In this document: piece after piece, positions 54,261 through 64,000 of the stretch | How positions within the stretch are numbered: the stretch's first letter is position 1 | Layout of the letters: every line of letters starts with the position of its first letter | Assembly: GCA_946406115.1 (NCBI GenBank) | Contig: OX291562.1 | Span: 12,244,001 to 12,308,000 of the forward strand | From: Apoda limacodes | Taxonomy: Eukaryota > Arthropoda > Insecta > Lepidoptera > Limacodidae | Length of the DNA stretch: 64,000 nt | Direction of reading: 5' to 3' | The notes under the pieces: generated by a model | Told to the model about the DNA's origin: nothing | What the model saw: the letters and a program-made list of their open reading frames with translations, nothing else | Databases searched by the model: none | Program-made: the position numbers and the translations under genes

Positions 54261-55089
54261 AAATCGTGTAATAATTGAAAATATTTAAAGAACTACAGGA
54301 AATAGGTCTTGTTCAAAAAAAATGCCTTTTTAGACTTAGTTAACTTTTGATTAGTGGCCTAAAAGGGATAGGTAATTTAATAACAAAAATTTCGTTTGGC
54401 TACATGTCATTGACGTAATACCACACACAAGTTCAGTGGTTGGCTAATTAATCTCCTGAAACTTATGAATTCCTAGTAACCTGCTGAGCGATGTCGGTCT
54501 CTGCAGCGCTCACTAACAAAAGCTGATTTTAAATAGTTTTGGTGCTCAACTAAATAAATTGCTAGTGGACTCTAGATTCTTTGAATAAAGATCAATTTTG
54601 ATCTTCCACGTTTAATGTGCATACGTCACTTTAGACATAAAGCCTTTATTATGACTATACCAACATGGATGGAACGATGTGAGAAAATCACTCTACACAT
54701 TGCCACTTGCCACACAAACAACTTAGATTGTTGTATGTAGGCGTCATACATATCTATTCATCTACGTTCCGATTTATGTGTGCGAGTTTCATACACAAAT
54801 AAAATCCCTAAAAACTATGAATTTAATCGATGTCCGCACAATTTTTCTTATTTTTCTGTCTTTTTCAATTTTTTTTTCTTTTATTACCCAACTTATAAAG
54901 TTTGTATAACATTGAAAATGTGACAAAGATAAAAAAAAATGCGACTGATAAGAGTACATAATGTAAGAGTATTGTTTAGTAGTTGTGAACGTAGGTATCT
55001 TCTTACGCTTCATTATATCCTTGTATTTGCTTCTGTTTGGAAGGAGAAAGTCAGAGTAGTTAAACTCAACAAGACAATCTTCCTCCCAC
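54261..55089. other. intergenic DNA, nothing recognised
   Basis: No recognisable domain or repeat. Confidence 0.5.
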
Positions 55090-55200
55090 TTCTCCCATAT
55101 ACAATATTAATTAGCCCTACCAGGGATCGAACCCGGTACTTGCGTAGTAAATAGACAAATGGCCCGGACCTTCGACATTGCCTTCCAACGTATCACTTGC
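55090..55200 (-). repeat. tRNA-derived SINE-like fragment, minus strand
   Basis: accagggatcgaacccggta is the reverse complement of a good tRNA B box (ccgggttcgatccctgg, 55120-55137 region). The upstream side in the reverse reading (gtctatttactacgcaag) could hold the rest of a tRNA-like head, but cloverleaf pairing is not convincing, so it is not called a tRNA gene. Confidence 0.5.
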
Positions 55201-55231
55201 TCCACTTAGTCGTTCTGTTCCAGCAACTCAC

Positions 55232-55405
55232 CAGCCAGGGACTGTTCCCAATAAGGTCCCTATCTCGAGTTCACACACTGAAATTCGAGACAAAAATGTA
55301 TGGAAGTCTGACTTACCTCTCGAACTCGTGAATATACTTGCATACACTTTTCTCTCGAAATCCAGAGTCCGAATAGCTCGAGACTGTTCTCAATAAGGTC
55401 CCTGG
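55232..55405. repeat. TTATTGGGAACAGTC-family unit, copy 5
   Basis: gggactgttcccaataaggt ccct opens the unit. It continues gaaattcgagacaaaaatgt, atggaagtctgacttacctc, cttgcatacacttttctctc, gaaatccagagtccgaatag, ctcgagactgttctcaataa ggtccctgg. The same end word appears at both ends in the same orientation, as in the tandem array at 41285. Confidence 0.8.
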
Positions 55406-55494
55406 TTGGTTGGAATAAGTTACAACTGGAGAATCGGAAGTATTTAAGTAGGTGATGTTTGAAGGTGCAGAGAGCCCTCCGGAGTAAAGCATGT

Positions 55495-55620
55495 GGGCAT
55501 CCATTAATTACGTAAGATAAAAATGGGGGGATGGGGAGATTTTCCACATCTTGCTAAATCTTACCAAGGAGAGAGGGGTCCTAATAATTAAAAAAATACC
55601 TCACGTAATTTGGATGCCCC
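55495..55620. mobile_element. 126-bp MITE with GGGCATCCA...TGGATGCCCC ends
   Basis: Ends gggcatccattaattacgta and tcacgtaatttggatgcccc are inverted. The middle is aaaaatggggggatgggg and aggagagaggggtcctaata. I recognise this as a frequent short lepidopteran MITE; superfamily not assigned. Confidence 0.8.
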
Positions 55621-55974
55621 TATAGGTCAAGTCAGCACAATAGGCTGCGTGGGACTTTGCAGTCTAGGATGGGGAGTGGGAAGACGGATACCAGTCCTTT
55701 ACCCATCCTATATCTCTCTCGCGACTAGTTCTTCACTTTTGCAAAAAAGTGTTCTGAGCATAAGAATTGTATTTTGTAATAATAATAACACTAAATGCGA
55801 ATCACGACACTTATCTCCAAAGGCATGGTTAGAGATATTACGATTGTTATCTGTTATGAATGACATTATTAATGTGCTCGTACACACGTTTCAGCGACGT
55901 TTAAACGTTTGAGCCTATCGGCGCGCCGGCCATAGACCAGACTGGAGGCAACTTTCCGTTAAATTATGACAATA

Positions 55975-56095
55975 GTAGTTGCCACTATCGGAGATTGAAC
56001 CTGGGACCTTTACACGGCAGTTAAACAATATCTTCAATTTATCCACAACACTACGTAGGGAAGTAAAATATTGTCCATCGATGTCCTTATTATGT
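55975..56095 (-). repeat. possible SINE-like head, minus strand
   Basis: cggagattgaacctgggacc is the reverse complement of ggtcccaggttcaatctccg, a B-box-like word. Nothing further supports it. Confidence 0.35.
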
Positions 56096-56098
56096 CTC

Positions 56099-56325
56099 AG
56101 CCTAGTTAGTAGTGTGCTGTGCATAGAGAGTGGGTTCGATTCCCACACTGGACAAGTATATTTGTTTGTCTTGAATCTGTGTGTATTTATGTATATGAAT
56201 GTATTTGCAAAAAAAGGAATATGAATGTATCCGTTGTCTGGTTGGTATCCATACCACAAGCTTTGCTTACATTGGACCCAGACGGCGGCGCTGTGTGTAA
56301 TGTCCAAAAATATTTATTTGTTATT
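56099..56325 (+). mobile_element. tRNA-derived SINE, copy 3 (good B box)
   Basis: cagcctagttagtagtgtgc (A-box region), gtgggttcgattcccacact (B box with perfect flanking complement gtggg/cccac), cttgaatctgtgtgtattta, ccgttgtctggttggtatcc, acaagctttgcttacattgg, then the tail gtaatgtccaaaaatattta. It is the best promoter match among the SINE copies. Confidence 0.9.
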
Positions 56326-56439
56326 ACATTGTCAACGTGTAATCGAACCTACCTAAACCATTGATTCAATACAATTTTTTTTTCCTAATTTCCAATCATC
56401 GGATTATATGCAAAAGTCCTAAGATTTTTGCAATAATTT

Positions 56440-56492
56440 CTATATAATTCCAGAATCCGAATAGCTTGAGACTGTTCCCAATAAGGTCCTAT
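56440..56492. repeat. TTATTGGGAACAGTC-family end, copy 6
   Basis: ataattccagaatccgaata, gcttgagactgttcccaata, aggtcct: a single unit end only. Confidence 0.75.
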
Positions 56493-57699
56493 GACTGTCA
56501 TAAGACTGCTGATGAAACACACATATGTTTAAAAAATGATAAATAAATGAATGACATTGATTATGATTTATGACTATAATTTAATAATAAAGATAATACC
56601 CATTTCAAACACAGAACAACAATTTTAATAAAATCGAGTTTATCGATAAATCACGTCTGTTTATCACAACTACCAATAAATACGTTTTTGTATCGACATA
56701 ACCAACGTAAAACGTCAAAACTACCAGGATAACATAGAAGAAGTAAAAGTCAAACTATTTAAACAGCCAAACATTCAATAAAAACTTCTAAACTTGAACA
56801 TAACGCGACAGAGACGCCACTATACTCTATTCTACCCATCTCTTTCTCGTTACGTCAGTTGACAATAACTAGTGGGTGAACGAACTTCGTGAGTTTACTG
56901 GGCTAAAAGTTGAATGTACCTCCGTTCGCGGACATTACGAACAAGATAGCAACTTTACCACACTACGTTCAATAACAAAACGGCACAAACACCTTTTTAA
57001 TAAACATCAATAATAAACAGCAATTCTTTTCATTTGAGTCTACATTAACTGATAAAGACAACGTATTTGAGACGTTATTGAATAGACAAGCAAGTTTCTC
57101 ACGACTACAACTACCTTGCAATATCAGTAGTGAAATGTGTGTGGATAAGTGATTTTTGTATGAGTGTGTGTTAGCTGGAGGTTGGTGAAGTCTTGAAAAT
57201 TATTTCGCGGTCACACCGCGCCGGCGGGTTCACGCATCCTGGACCACCTGTCTCTCTTGCACGCCTGGTCGTTTATACCTATGCGAGGAATGTAGCATAG
57301 GAGCTAGTAGGAAGTATCTAACTAAAGTAACATAATTAATGTCTAAGTAAGCGCCGATACGATACTTCGCTCGCTTCTACTTCTAGTCAATTATGGATGT
57401 CCATTTTTATCGCATTAACTCGCATGTGAAATTCATTGAACTAATAACAGATTTATTGATGTTTTGATTGTAAATTCTCCTGTATACTACTATGTACAAG
57501 TTGCAATAAAATTTGACTGGCAACATTTTTGGGATAGTACAGGCAGCTTATTATTCTGTTTTTTTGATAAGAAATTGTATATTTTTCATGTTATATATTT
57601 TCTTAAGTATATCGGTTGTCAGAACTGGCAGATATATGCATTTTTTCTATATAACTCTCTCTCTCCTCCTCCTCTATCTATATATTCTGTCCCTAATCT
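56493..57699. other. intergenic DNA with a GC-richer patch
   Basis: No ORF with domain content. A GC-rich stretch at about 57205-57280 (cggtcacaccgcgccggcgg, gttcacgcatcctggaccac) differs from the surroundings. 56891-56914 shares 24 bp with 45926-45949. Confidence 0.45.
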
Positions 57700-57985
57700 C
57701 AGGTGTATCAGAGCTAAAATGGCTGACTACAGGTGTATCAGACTAAAATGGCTGACTATAGGTGTATCAGACTAAAATGGCTGACTACAGCTGTATTAGA
57801 CTAAAATGGCTGACTACAGATGTAACAGTGTAAAGTGGCAGACTACAGGAGTAACAGAGTAAAGTGGCAGACTACAGGTGTATCAGAGTAAAGTGGCAGA
57901 CTACAGGTGTATCAGAGTAAAGTGGCAGACTACAGGTGTATCAGACTAAAATGGCTGATTACAGGTGTATTAGACTAAAATACCA
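57700..57985 (+). repeat. 29-bp minisatellite, about 10 units, two variants
   Basis: The unit is 29 bp, readable as caggtgtatcagactaaaat plus ggctgacta. Variant A has actaaaatggctgacta; variant B has agtaaagtggcagacta. Order along the array: about four A units, then about four B units, then about two A units. The period is not a multiple of 3, so no long frame runs through it. It ends directly at the truncated LINE at 57981. Confidence 0.9.
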
Positions 57986-58380
57986 GCTTGGCCCTCTTGA
58001 CTCGGTTCAACGACAGGCTGCGAGACAATAACGGTCCCAAAATCACAAGCCGTATGCTCGAATCCTCAAGTCTGATGAAAGTTTGCCTCCCTGCATGTGT
58101 GCTACCGCTTGTATAATGGGATTTCTTCTGAGGACCTGTTTGTAATGATGCTTACGGCTAATTCTTTTATCAAACCTCTCGCCATCGGTCCATACACCTC
58201 AGAACCTAAATAGTCAAGTCAGGGATAAACTTGTTTGCACCACGATTGTGGAATAAGCTCCCTTCTAAGGTTTTCTGCAAAATTTGTTGTTCAAAGGGTC
58301 GGAAACTCGCTAGTAATGCCCCAAGGTGTTACAAACTACCATAGCACCGCAAGGTTTTTGCCACCTTTGGGTATAAAAAA
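57981..58380 (+). pseudogene. Jockey family A LINE, 3' fragment, copy 8
   Basis: Sense reading starts YQLGPLDSVQRQAAR, in line with the GPFDSVQRRAVR of the copy at 52938-53640. It continues through diverged RT C-terminus and ELPAKVF-like (agctcccttctaaggttttc) regions. It ends in the tail caaggtgttacaaactacca / tttgccacctttgggtataa aaaa. Many stops. The 5' truncation point coincides with the end of the minisatellite. Confidence 0.75.
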
Positions 58381-58383
58381 GAA

Positions 58384-58398
58384 ACACACACACACACA
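58384..58398. repeat. (CA)n microsatellite
   Basis: Short ca run next to the LINE poly(A) tail. Confidence 0.9.
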
Positions 58399-58427
58399 TA
58401 TGTACAAAAAACTGGTTTAAGGAAACT

Positions 58428-58495
58428 AAGAGTAATGGAAGTAGGACTTACCTTTTGAGACCCGTGAAAGTATAGTTCCGTGAAAACTTCTTGGC
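58428..58495 (-). repeat. TTATTGGGAACAGTC-family fragment, copy 7
   Basis: ggaagtaggacttacctttt, gagacccgtgaaagtatag match the gaagtcagacttacctctcg / aactcgtgaatatac region at 55296-55336. Unit end absent. Confidence 0.5.
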
Positions 58496-58500
58496 GGCTG

Positions 58501-58542
58501 GCCTTGTACTTTCAAACCCGATGGGATTTGAAAGTACAAGGC
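58501..58542. repeat. perfect 16-bp-stem hairpin
   Basis: Arms gccttgtactttcaaa (58501-58516) and tttgaaagtacaaggc (58527-58542) are exactly inverted around a 10-base centre, cccgatggga. Part of the centre (ccc/ggg) can also pair. Confidence 0.9.
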
Positions 58543-58711
58543 GTAACGTTCAACTGATGTTAAAACTTCATTATAAGGCAATAAGGTTACCGCAGATACC
58601 CAATGCCACTTTTGCAATGCTAATTCAATACAATCGGGTTCAAAAATACAAAGTCCGCCACTATAAAGTTCGTTCTATATGTTATATGACGTCACACATT
58701 TCACCCATTTT

Positions 58712-59190
58712 TTTAGGGTTTCGTAGCCAAATGGCAAAAATGGAACCCTTATAAATTCGTCATGTCCGTCCGTATGTCACAACCTTATAATTCTGCTGTA
58801 TTAGGGTGGGTTGTAATTAAATTTTACAGAGATAAGTGTAATGGAAACTGCCCAAAAATTTGAGAAAATTTTTAGCTGTAGCTTTAATCACTGATAAAAA
58901 AAAAAAATCGGTGACGCCATTATGTTGGGTATCATTGAATTGAACTTTAAAAATGTATTTTAGGTTCCTTAGTAACTTTTTCTCATATTTTGCGTGTTAT
59001 CGGCTTCCAAAGTTGAAACAATTGAGTTCTTCTAACTTTCAAAACGCGTGATCTTAAAATCTGAAAGAAAAAAATCACGATAATAGCTCTTTATAAAATA
59101 ATAATTCCACTGACAATTGTTTAAGACTAAATCGGTGCATAAGTTTTTTAGATATCCACAATAATTCTTATCCTACGGAACCCGTTTTTT
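58712..59190 (-). mobile_element. MINE-type repeat, nearly full length
   Basis: tttttagggtttcgtagcca, aatggcaaaaatggaaccct, tataaattcgtcatgtccgt, ccgtatgtcacaacctta, a diverged middle, then ttttttagatatccacaata, attcttatcctacggaaccc at the 5' side. Same subfamily as 22714-22984 in reverse. Confidence 0.8.
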
Positions 59191-60281
59191 TTTTAATTTG
59201 TTGTTTGTGTAATACAATCAAAATCACTAAATGTTGTTTACTATATCATTTCCTTACTCGACGATGAAATGAAAGTAGGTAATGTAATAAACTTCTTGTT
59301 TGATACCCAGTAGTCGCAATAAAAAGTTAATGACTGCAATTTCTCGCTTAGAAGCCACCCTGCTAGGTGATATCTGGCATATCATGATATTTAATGTCGG
59401 AGGAAAAAGTACGTTGTGTTTCGTCTCTTTCTATCTCAAAGAAACTTATGTTAGTATAGTATTATATAGTCTTTGCTTATGTGTACAATCTTGATTAAAA
59501 ATAATGCAAAATTTATCAGAAATTATATATGATACAAGAGGCTATAATGTGAAGGTATCATTGAAGATAGCGAACTTTTTTTGTAGTAGTAAGTATAGTT
59601 TATCTAAGAATTAACAATTTACTATAACATAAAAAGGCGTATTAAATAAGATTAGGAACCTATAATAGAAAAGCAAATAAAAGGATAGTATTTTTTTGCA
59701 ATTTTTTTTAAATCCCAGTTCATATTAGGCTGATATACCTAATAGAAAATGTGCACGATATCGCTAGGCAAAAAAATCGTTAGGCAATTAGTACACAGTG
59801 TCACACACACACACACACACACACACATAAAATGAGTATAATATGCCTATCTAGTATTTTTTATATTAGCTTTGTTTAATCTGTTTATTTTTAATTTCAT
59901 CCCATTTGTTATTTTAGTTAATGCTACTCGACAAAAGATGGCGCTTATTTTTATAAAACGGTTTCCAATAAGTTCCCAGGGGAACAAGTGTTATGCAAGG
60001 TGAAATATTTAAATTACTCGATTGTGGATAGTATATAAGAAAATTCATATTTATGCTTGTGAGATGTTTTACGTCCAATGTAACGTTTGCTAAATAAGTA
60101 GTTTGGTTTTCGGGGTATGACTTTTAGAATTAGCTTTTGGGCTTTGTTAAGTTTATCCCTCAATTAAATTGATTCCTGATGATTAAAGACCCCTTCAACA
60201 TAACAAGAGTTATTCCGATTCGAAATCTGATGCGGCCCCATGTGCGGCCCGCCACCAATAACCGTATTTTATAACCCCTTA
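59191..60281. other. intergenic DNA with one microsatellite
   Basis: Contains the (CA)n run at 59802-59827 and a word (tgctactcgacaaaagatgg, about 59922) shared with 40452, followed by ggtttccaataagttcccag, which may be a TTATTGGGAACAGTC-family scrap. No gene. Confidence 0.5.
59802..59827. repeat. (CA)n microsatellite
   Basis: A clean ca repeat of about 26 bp. Confidence 0.95.
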
Positions 60282-60992
60282 AGTAATGTCCTCAAACTTT
60301 TTTTTTAAATTCCTTATACATAATAACAATTACACAAATATGAAAGTCTGTTTGTTTTTGCTTGACGCAGAACCCAATTACTTGACTTCAAAACAGCTGA
60401 GAAAATGGTGAAATACATCAGATATTTTTTATTCTGATCCACAAATCGTAGGAACTGTAGTGGAATAAATTTTTACAGTGCAGTTTTCTTACAACCGAGC
60501 ATCTAATAAATTTTATTTTTGGCAATAGCTATATCCTGATCGAAAGTTGTAATTTTTTCCCTAAGTGACCGCGCAACCGCTATTCCTTGTGGAATAGCGG
60601 AATGTGGAAAATTAGTAAGTGGTTGACTTTATTTTAAATCAAGAAAGCTAAGCTTAGGGATTCTAATTGAGGAAAGATTACTTTTCCTATTAGAAAACAG
60701 TTCTCCACGCATAAAAATGCAGGGTAATTGTTCTTTACGTCGCTCGAGCAATGGAGTGACTTTATTCTTGATTCAGGGTTATCTGGAGAATCAGAGAATA
60801 ACAGAGAATAGGAATCCAACGGCAAATAAAATTAACAAAGCTGCAGAAATAAGCCAGTTAATAATAAATTATCAGCTAATGTATTGATAAAAAATATAGA
60901 CCAGGTTACACCAAATTTGCGGCCCTAGGTACTACCCGACATCGGTTCTATTGGCCCTCGACCAAAAATGTTTGACGACCACTGCTCTAGAT
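60282..60992. mobile_element. possible hAT-like element, right end clear, left end doubtful
   Basis: The reverse complement of the right end reads ctagagcagtggtcgtcaaa, catttttggtcgagggcca, typical of a CAGTGGT..CAAA hAT end. On the left, taatgtcctcaaactttttt may be the partner. The interior has no transposase. A target duplication was not established. Confidence 0.35.
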
Positions 60993-61386
60993 TCATGCAA
61001 AGATCATTTTTGGGGTTCCGCAATAAAGGATTCAGATAAATACTAACTTAAATTAAATACCTACTATAAAAAATGGTGGAAAAAAAAATCATAAACGACC
61101 TTTTAAAAACATAAGTATATAGCTACTCAAGAAAGTAAGCAAGAAGATAGTTTTATCAAAATATACTTGCGTCTCTTATATCCTAGAGTAGAGACGCCCT
61201 TCAGCTCGATGCTATGGCCTTGTAAGGCTAGAGGCAGAGGACTGGTAGAAGTTATGCACCATAAAAGTTTGTGTTTAGCAAAGGACCAAAATATGCTGCT
61301 AAGTTACTGATGTAACTTACATTTGGCATAGTTTATTAGCAGTTTTATAAGTAGCTCTTCACACATTCATTCATACCTACTGTCGG

Positions 61387-61600
61387 TCATCGCCTTTGAT
61401 GAAAGTCGGAAATGTCTTGATATTGATATAATGGCGCTGCGATCAAACGAATAACAGGTTTTACAATGGTTTAACAGCTCCCGACTTGTCATATAGAAGA
61501 CATAGTAGGCTAATCGGGACTTGCCGGGAGCGTTCATGCAGGTGCCCTCGCCTCGCCGCGCATAGGATTGCTTTGTCTAGCTTTTCGATAGCCGAATTAT
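61387..61600 (-). repeat. GC-rich unclassified repeat, copy 2
   Basis: The reverse complement carries atcgaaaagctagacaaagc, atgcgcggcgaggcgag, a GTCGGG block, gcgcca, then ccgactttcatcaaaggcga / tgac, in the same order as at 32240-32434. Indels of several bases shift all frames between the copies. Confidence 0.6.
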
Positions 61601-61734
61601 GAATGAAACGAAAGTTCTAGGGTGTCATTTTTGTATTAAATTTTGAAAGTCTGACATTTTAAGTACTATAACTGGTGATGAAAATAGATACCGAGAGTCT
61701 CCACAAATCTAGCAACGTCATTGTAGTCGTCGTC

Positions 61735-61835
61735 GTCTTAGCCTCAAGACGTTCAATGCTGGACTTAGGCCTCCCCCACGTAGGTCGGTTTTGAGTCGCC
61801 TGTTTCCACTGGCTTCATCATCATTCAAATTATTA
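61735..61835 (+). repeat. fragment with GCTGGACTTAGGCCTCCCCC landmark
   Basis: The word gctggacttaggcctccccc is a landmark of a widespread lepidopteran repeat (usually ...ctgctggacataggcctccc). It is followed by acgtaggtcggttttgagtc. Only this piece is recognisable. Confidence 0.55.
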
Positions 61836-62869
61836 TTATGTTTTACTGCAAAACGTTTACAGGTGCGCACGGAACTGCGCATGGTCATTCCATTCGATTT
61901 CCGAAATGATTAACCGTGATTTTGTAACTTTACTGGAAATTGGAATCGGTATCAAATACAACACCAGTACGTATCCATAGCTGCGCGCGTAGGCATCGAT
62001 TGCTACACAATACATGAATACGCGGCAATGAAAAAGCATTGGTGTTGGATTTAAACCCGATTACGAGAGAAATAGACAGGTCTGTAAGATATTCTTCGAA
62101 AATTATTAAGGAATGATTTATGATACACCGGGTCATTTTGTGACGACCATCGAATGCAAAAAAATCATTATTTCGTATCTTTGCTGCAAATTGCCATTCG
62201 ATTTCAAGGAAAAGGAAACACTCAGCTCAATTTTCTATGTGCGTTCGTAGGGTTTAATTTTTCACTTTTTAATGGAGTTTTGAAGGCGGTGTAATTTATT
62301 TTATAATTTTTTTATTGACTTAGATCATCCCCTTAAGAACCCGTCCTTCACGGAGATTCCCGAATCCATAAGAGACTCAGATTTAAAATAGTTTTAAAAG
62401 TAAGCATAAAATTACAGTGCATATGATAATCTATTTTTAGGTCTCAAACAGCGCATCTTCTAACTCAAGTCCGTATAATACCAACTAGTTCCGCAATGAT
62501 TAAACTACATTTCTGCTTTACATGGCTTGTCTACACATTCTCCATAGAAAACTCTAAGTTAACGGACCAATGAACGTCATAATCATCTATAAGCCAGACG
62601 ATTCTTAGTGATTTGAATAAGAGGGCTGGTGTCTGCTGCAATGTTGCTAATGTTAAGTCACTTACCATAAGATAAGCTATCTTCTTATCTGTCACTATAA
62701 AAGCGGACATACAATCTACACAAGATTATGCCTGTCCAGTCCCATGAGGCCTTATTCCGAAAGGTATGGAGTACTCAATAGTACGGAATTCCAAAGTAAA
62801 ATATTAAAATCTTTGCAGTTTCAGAGGAACTTCCGCTAGAAAACGGTTAGGTATTGGAATAATCTCCAT
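61836..62869. other. intergenic DNA, nothing recognised
   Basis: Two short overlapping minus-strand frames (61857-62136) lack domains. Confidence 0.5.
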
Positions 62870-62935
62870 ATTAAAGTTTTTTCAGAAGGACTGCAGTATG
62901 AGATTATTGAAAAAAGGAGTTGTTAGATTTTAAAC
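62870..62935 (+). mobile_element. Jockey family A scrap, copy 9
   Basis: aggactgcagtatgagatta, ttgaaaaaaggagttgttag, attttaaac resemble ggactacagtatggggttct, tcaagaaagaagttattaga. Only the terminal coding region. Confidence 0.6.
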
Positions 62936-63089
62936 TTCTCTTAAAGATAAGAACTTACTTAAGATAGGTCCGAAAATCGAAATTGCTGATTTTGTGTTTT
63001 TTGGTTTACGTTTTGAGACCTAGGGAATCAGTTGCGATTATATTTAGTTATGTTTGAATGTGAGTGTGGGGGTAAGAGTTTGTGTGTGT

Positions 63090-63175
63090 TTTATAACACT
63101 AAGGTGGCAAACAAGCTGATGGTAAGCGGTCACCGCAGGCTATGGGCGCTTGCAACACCTGGGGCATCACTTGTG
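63090..63175 (-). mobile_element. Jockey family A 3' UTR scrap, copy 10
   Basis: aacactaaggtggcaaacaa, gctgatggtaagcggtcacc, gcaggctatgggcgcttgca, acacctggggcatcacttg; minus strand, truncated. Confidence 0.85.
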
Positions 63176-63197
63176 TGTATGAATGTGGGTACGTGGT

Positions 63198-63706
63198 CTT
63201 TTTAGGGTTCCGAATCTCGTAATAAAAAAGCGAAACCTTTTAAGGATCACTTTATTGTCCGTCCGTCTGTCCCTTTTCTCAGAAACTCGTGGAGTATCAA
63301 ACTGAAATTAGTATTAATTCCTCAGGTCTGAAATCCCTTGTAGCAGTACACAATCAAAAGATACGGCATTTCATATTCCGTTTATGCCGCATATTTTGAG
63401 GCTCGCAAGGGAATCTAAACTTATAGGGTACTTTCCGTTGTTCTAGCTAGAATCTTGAAATTTGGCAAAAAGCAATGCCGGATAGCACAAGTAAAGGAAA
63501 AAATCCGAACAACGTAAATTTGGAGATAAATCACAAGGATTTTTTTTTTGGATTATAAACTTATTTGCATTTGGTAAACTAACCGCGACCGATTTCGGTA
63601 TATGGGGACAACAGTATTCCAACGGCAAAGTTAAGACTTATGCAGTTGAAAATCTTTCACGAAACCTTCAATGCGCGAGTCTGACTCGCACTTGACCGGT
63701 TTTTTG
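63198..63706 (-). mobile_element. MINE-type repeat, full length
   Basis: Ends tttttagggttccgaatctc on the left and gcgcgagtctgactcgcact, tgaccggttttttg on the right. GTCY tract attgtccgtccgtctgtccc; body gttctagctagaatcttgaa. The remaining 63707-64000 shows nothing recognised. Confidence 0.85.
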
Positions 63707-64000
63707 GGATCGGATATCTTGAGTTATTCGTCTATTCAAACCGATTTGATCCATTTGCATCTCAATCGATTCCTTTGAAAAAATCTTTAGTAAATTTTTA
63801 AAAATACAAGATGGCAGATCCAATGTGACGACCATTGTTGTACAAAAAATCGTCTAATCATGACAAACGAAAAGAAGTTGCTTGTGTGGTAGGTAGTTGC
63901 TGCCGGACAAATTTAATTCAGTTAAAGTTGGTAATGCCCTGGTTGTTATAAGAGCTATAGGTATAGAATATATAATACATCATAGGTAGTACTAGTAGGC

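Noticed and set aside
55110..55190. tRNA gene on the minus strand
   Set aside because: A good B-box word is present, but no convincing acceptor or anticodon stem could be paired; better explained as a SINE head.
57700..57985. CRISPR array
   Set aside because: Units are directly contiguous with no unique spacers, and the context is eukaryotic.
58501..58542. Bacterial-type intrinsic terminator
   Set aside because: The stem has no following T run and the DNA is eukaryotic.

Overview
This window looks like nuclear, intergenic DNA from a moth or butterfly (Lepidoptera). It is AT-rich and contains no host protein-coding gene that I can recognise. It is packed with decayed transposable elements of types I know to be common in lepidopteran genomes. 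These are 3' ends of Jockey-clade LINEs, RTE-like LINE pieces, a tRNA-derived SINE, and the GTCY-microsatellite repeats with ends like AAAACCGGCCAAGTGCGAG (called MINE/Helitron-like here; that family name is from memory and was not tested). A mariner, a hAT element, piggyBac-like and Tc1/mariner-like MITEs and several hairpin MITEs are also present.

Layout. 0.5-2.9 kb: a LINE tail and a 1.34-kb element made of two 266-bp inverted arms. 4.6-7.1 kb: the most striking object, a 2.48-kb element with long terminal inverted repeats built around the palindrome CACAACGCGTTGTG. It encloses a broken DDE integrase gene related to KRBA2/SCAND3-type (Ginger-like) integrases. 10.4-11.3 kb: a mariner relic on the minus strand. 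11.6-19.3 kb: MINE-type repeats, a nested 597-bp MITE, and a hAT-type element with a near-perfect 8-bp target duplication and a SINE inside it. 20.2-22.6 kb: a Jockey-clade LINE ORF2 pseudogene (minus) that keeps readable PQGS and YADD motifs and is split by a MINE copy. 23-32 kb: LINE tails, an RTE-like C-terminus, hairpin MITEs and SINEs. 32-45 kb: a GC-rich repeat, MITEs with TA and TTAA target sites, a second RT fragment, a 5S rRNA-derived fragment inside a MINE-like unit, and a third RT fragment. 45-64 kb: sparser DNA with microsatellites, an RTE-like RT fragment, the best-preserved 3' end of the main Jockey family (52.9-53.6 kb), a 29-bp minisatellite abutting another LINE fragment, and more SINE and MINE copies.

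No gene network can be described, because nothing here is likely to be expressed as an intact protein. The information lies in nested insertions, target duplications, repeat-family relationships and a few unclassified structures. I saw no intact tRNA gene, no CRISPR array and no intact rRNA gene. Coordinates of TE ends are read by eye and may be off by several bases. Pseudogene reading frames were reconstructed by hand.
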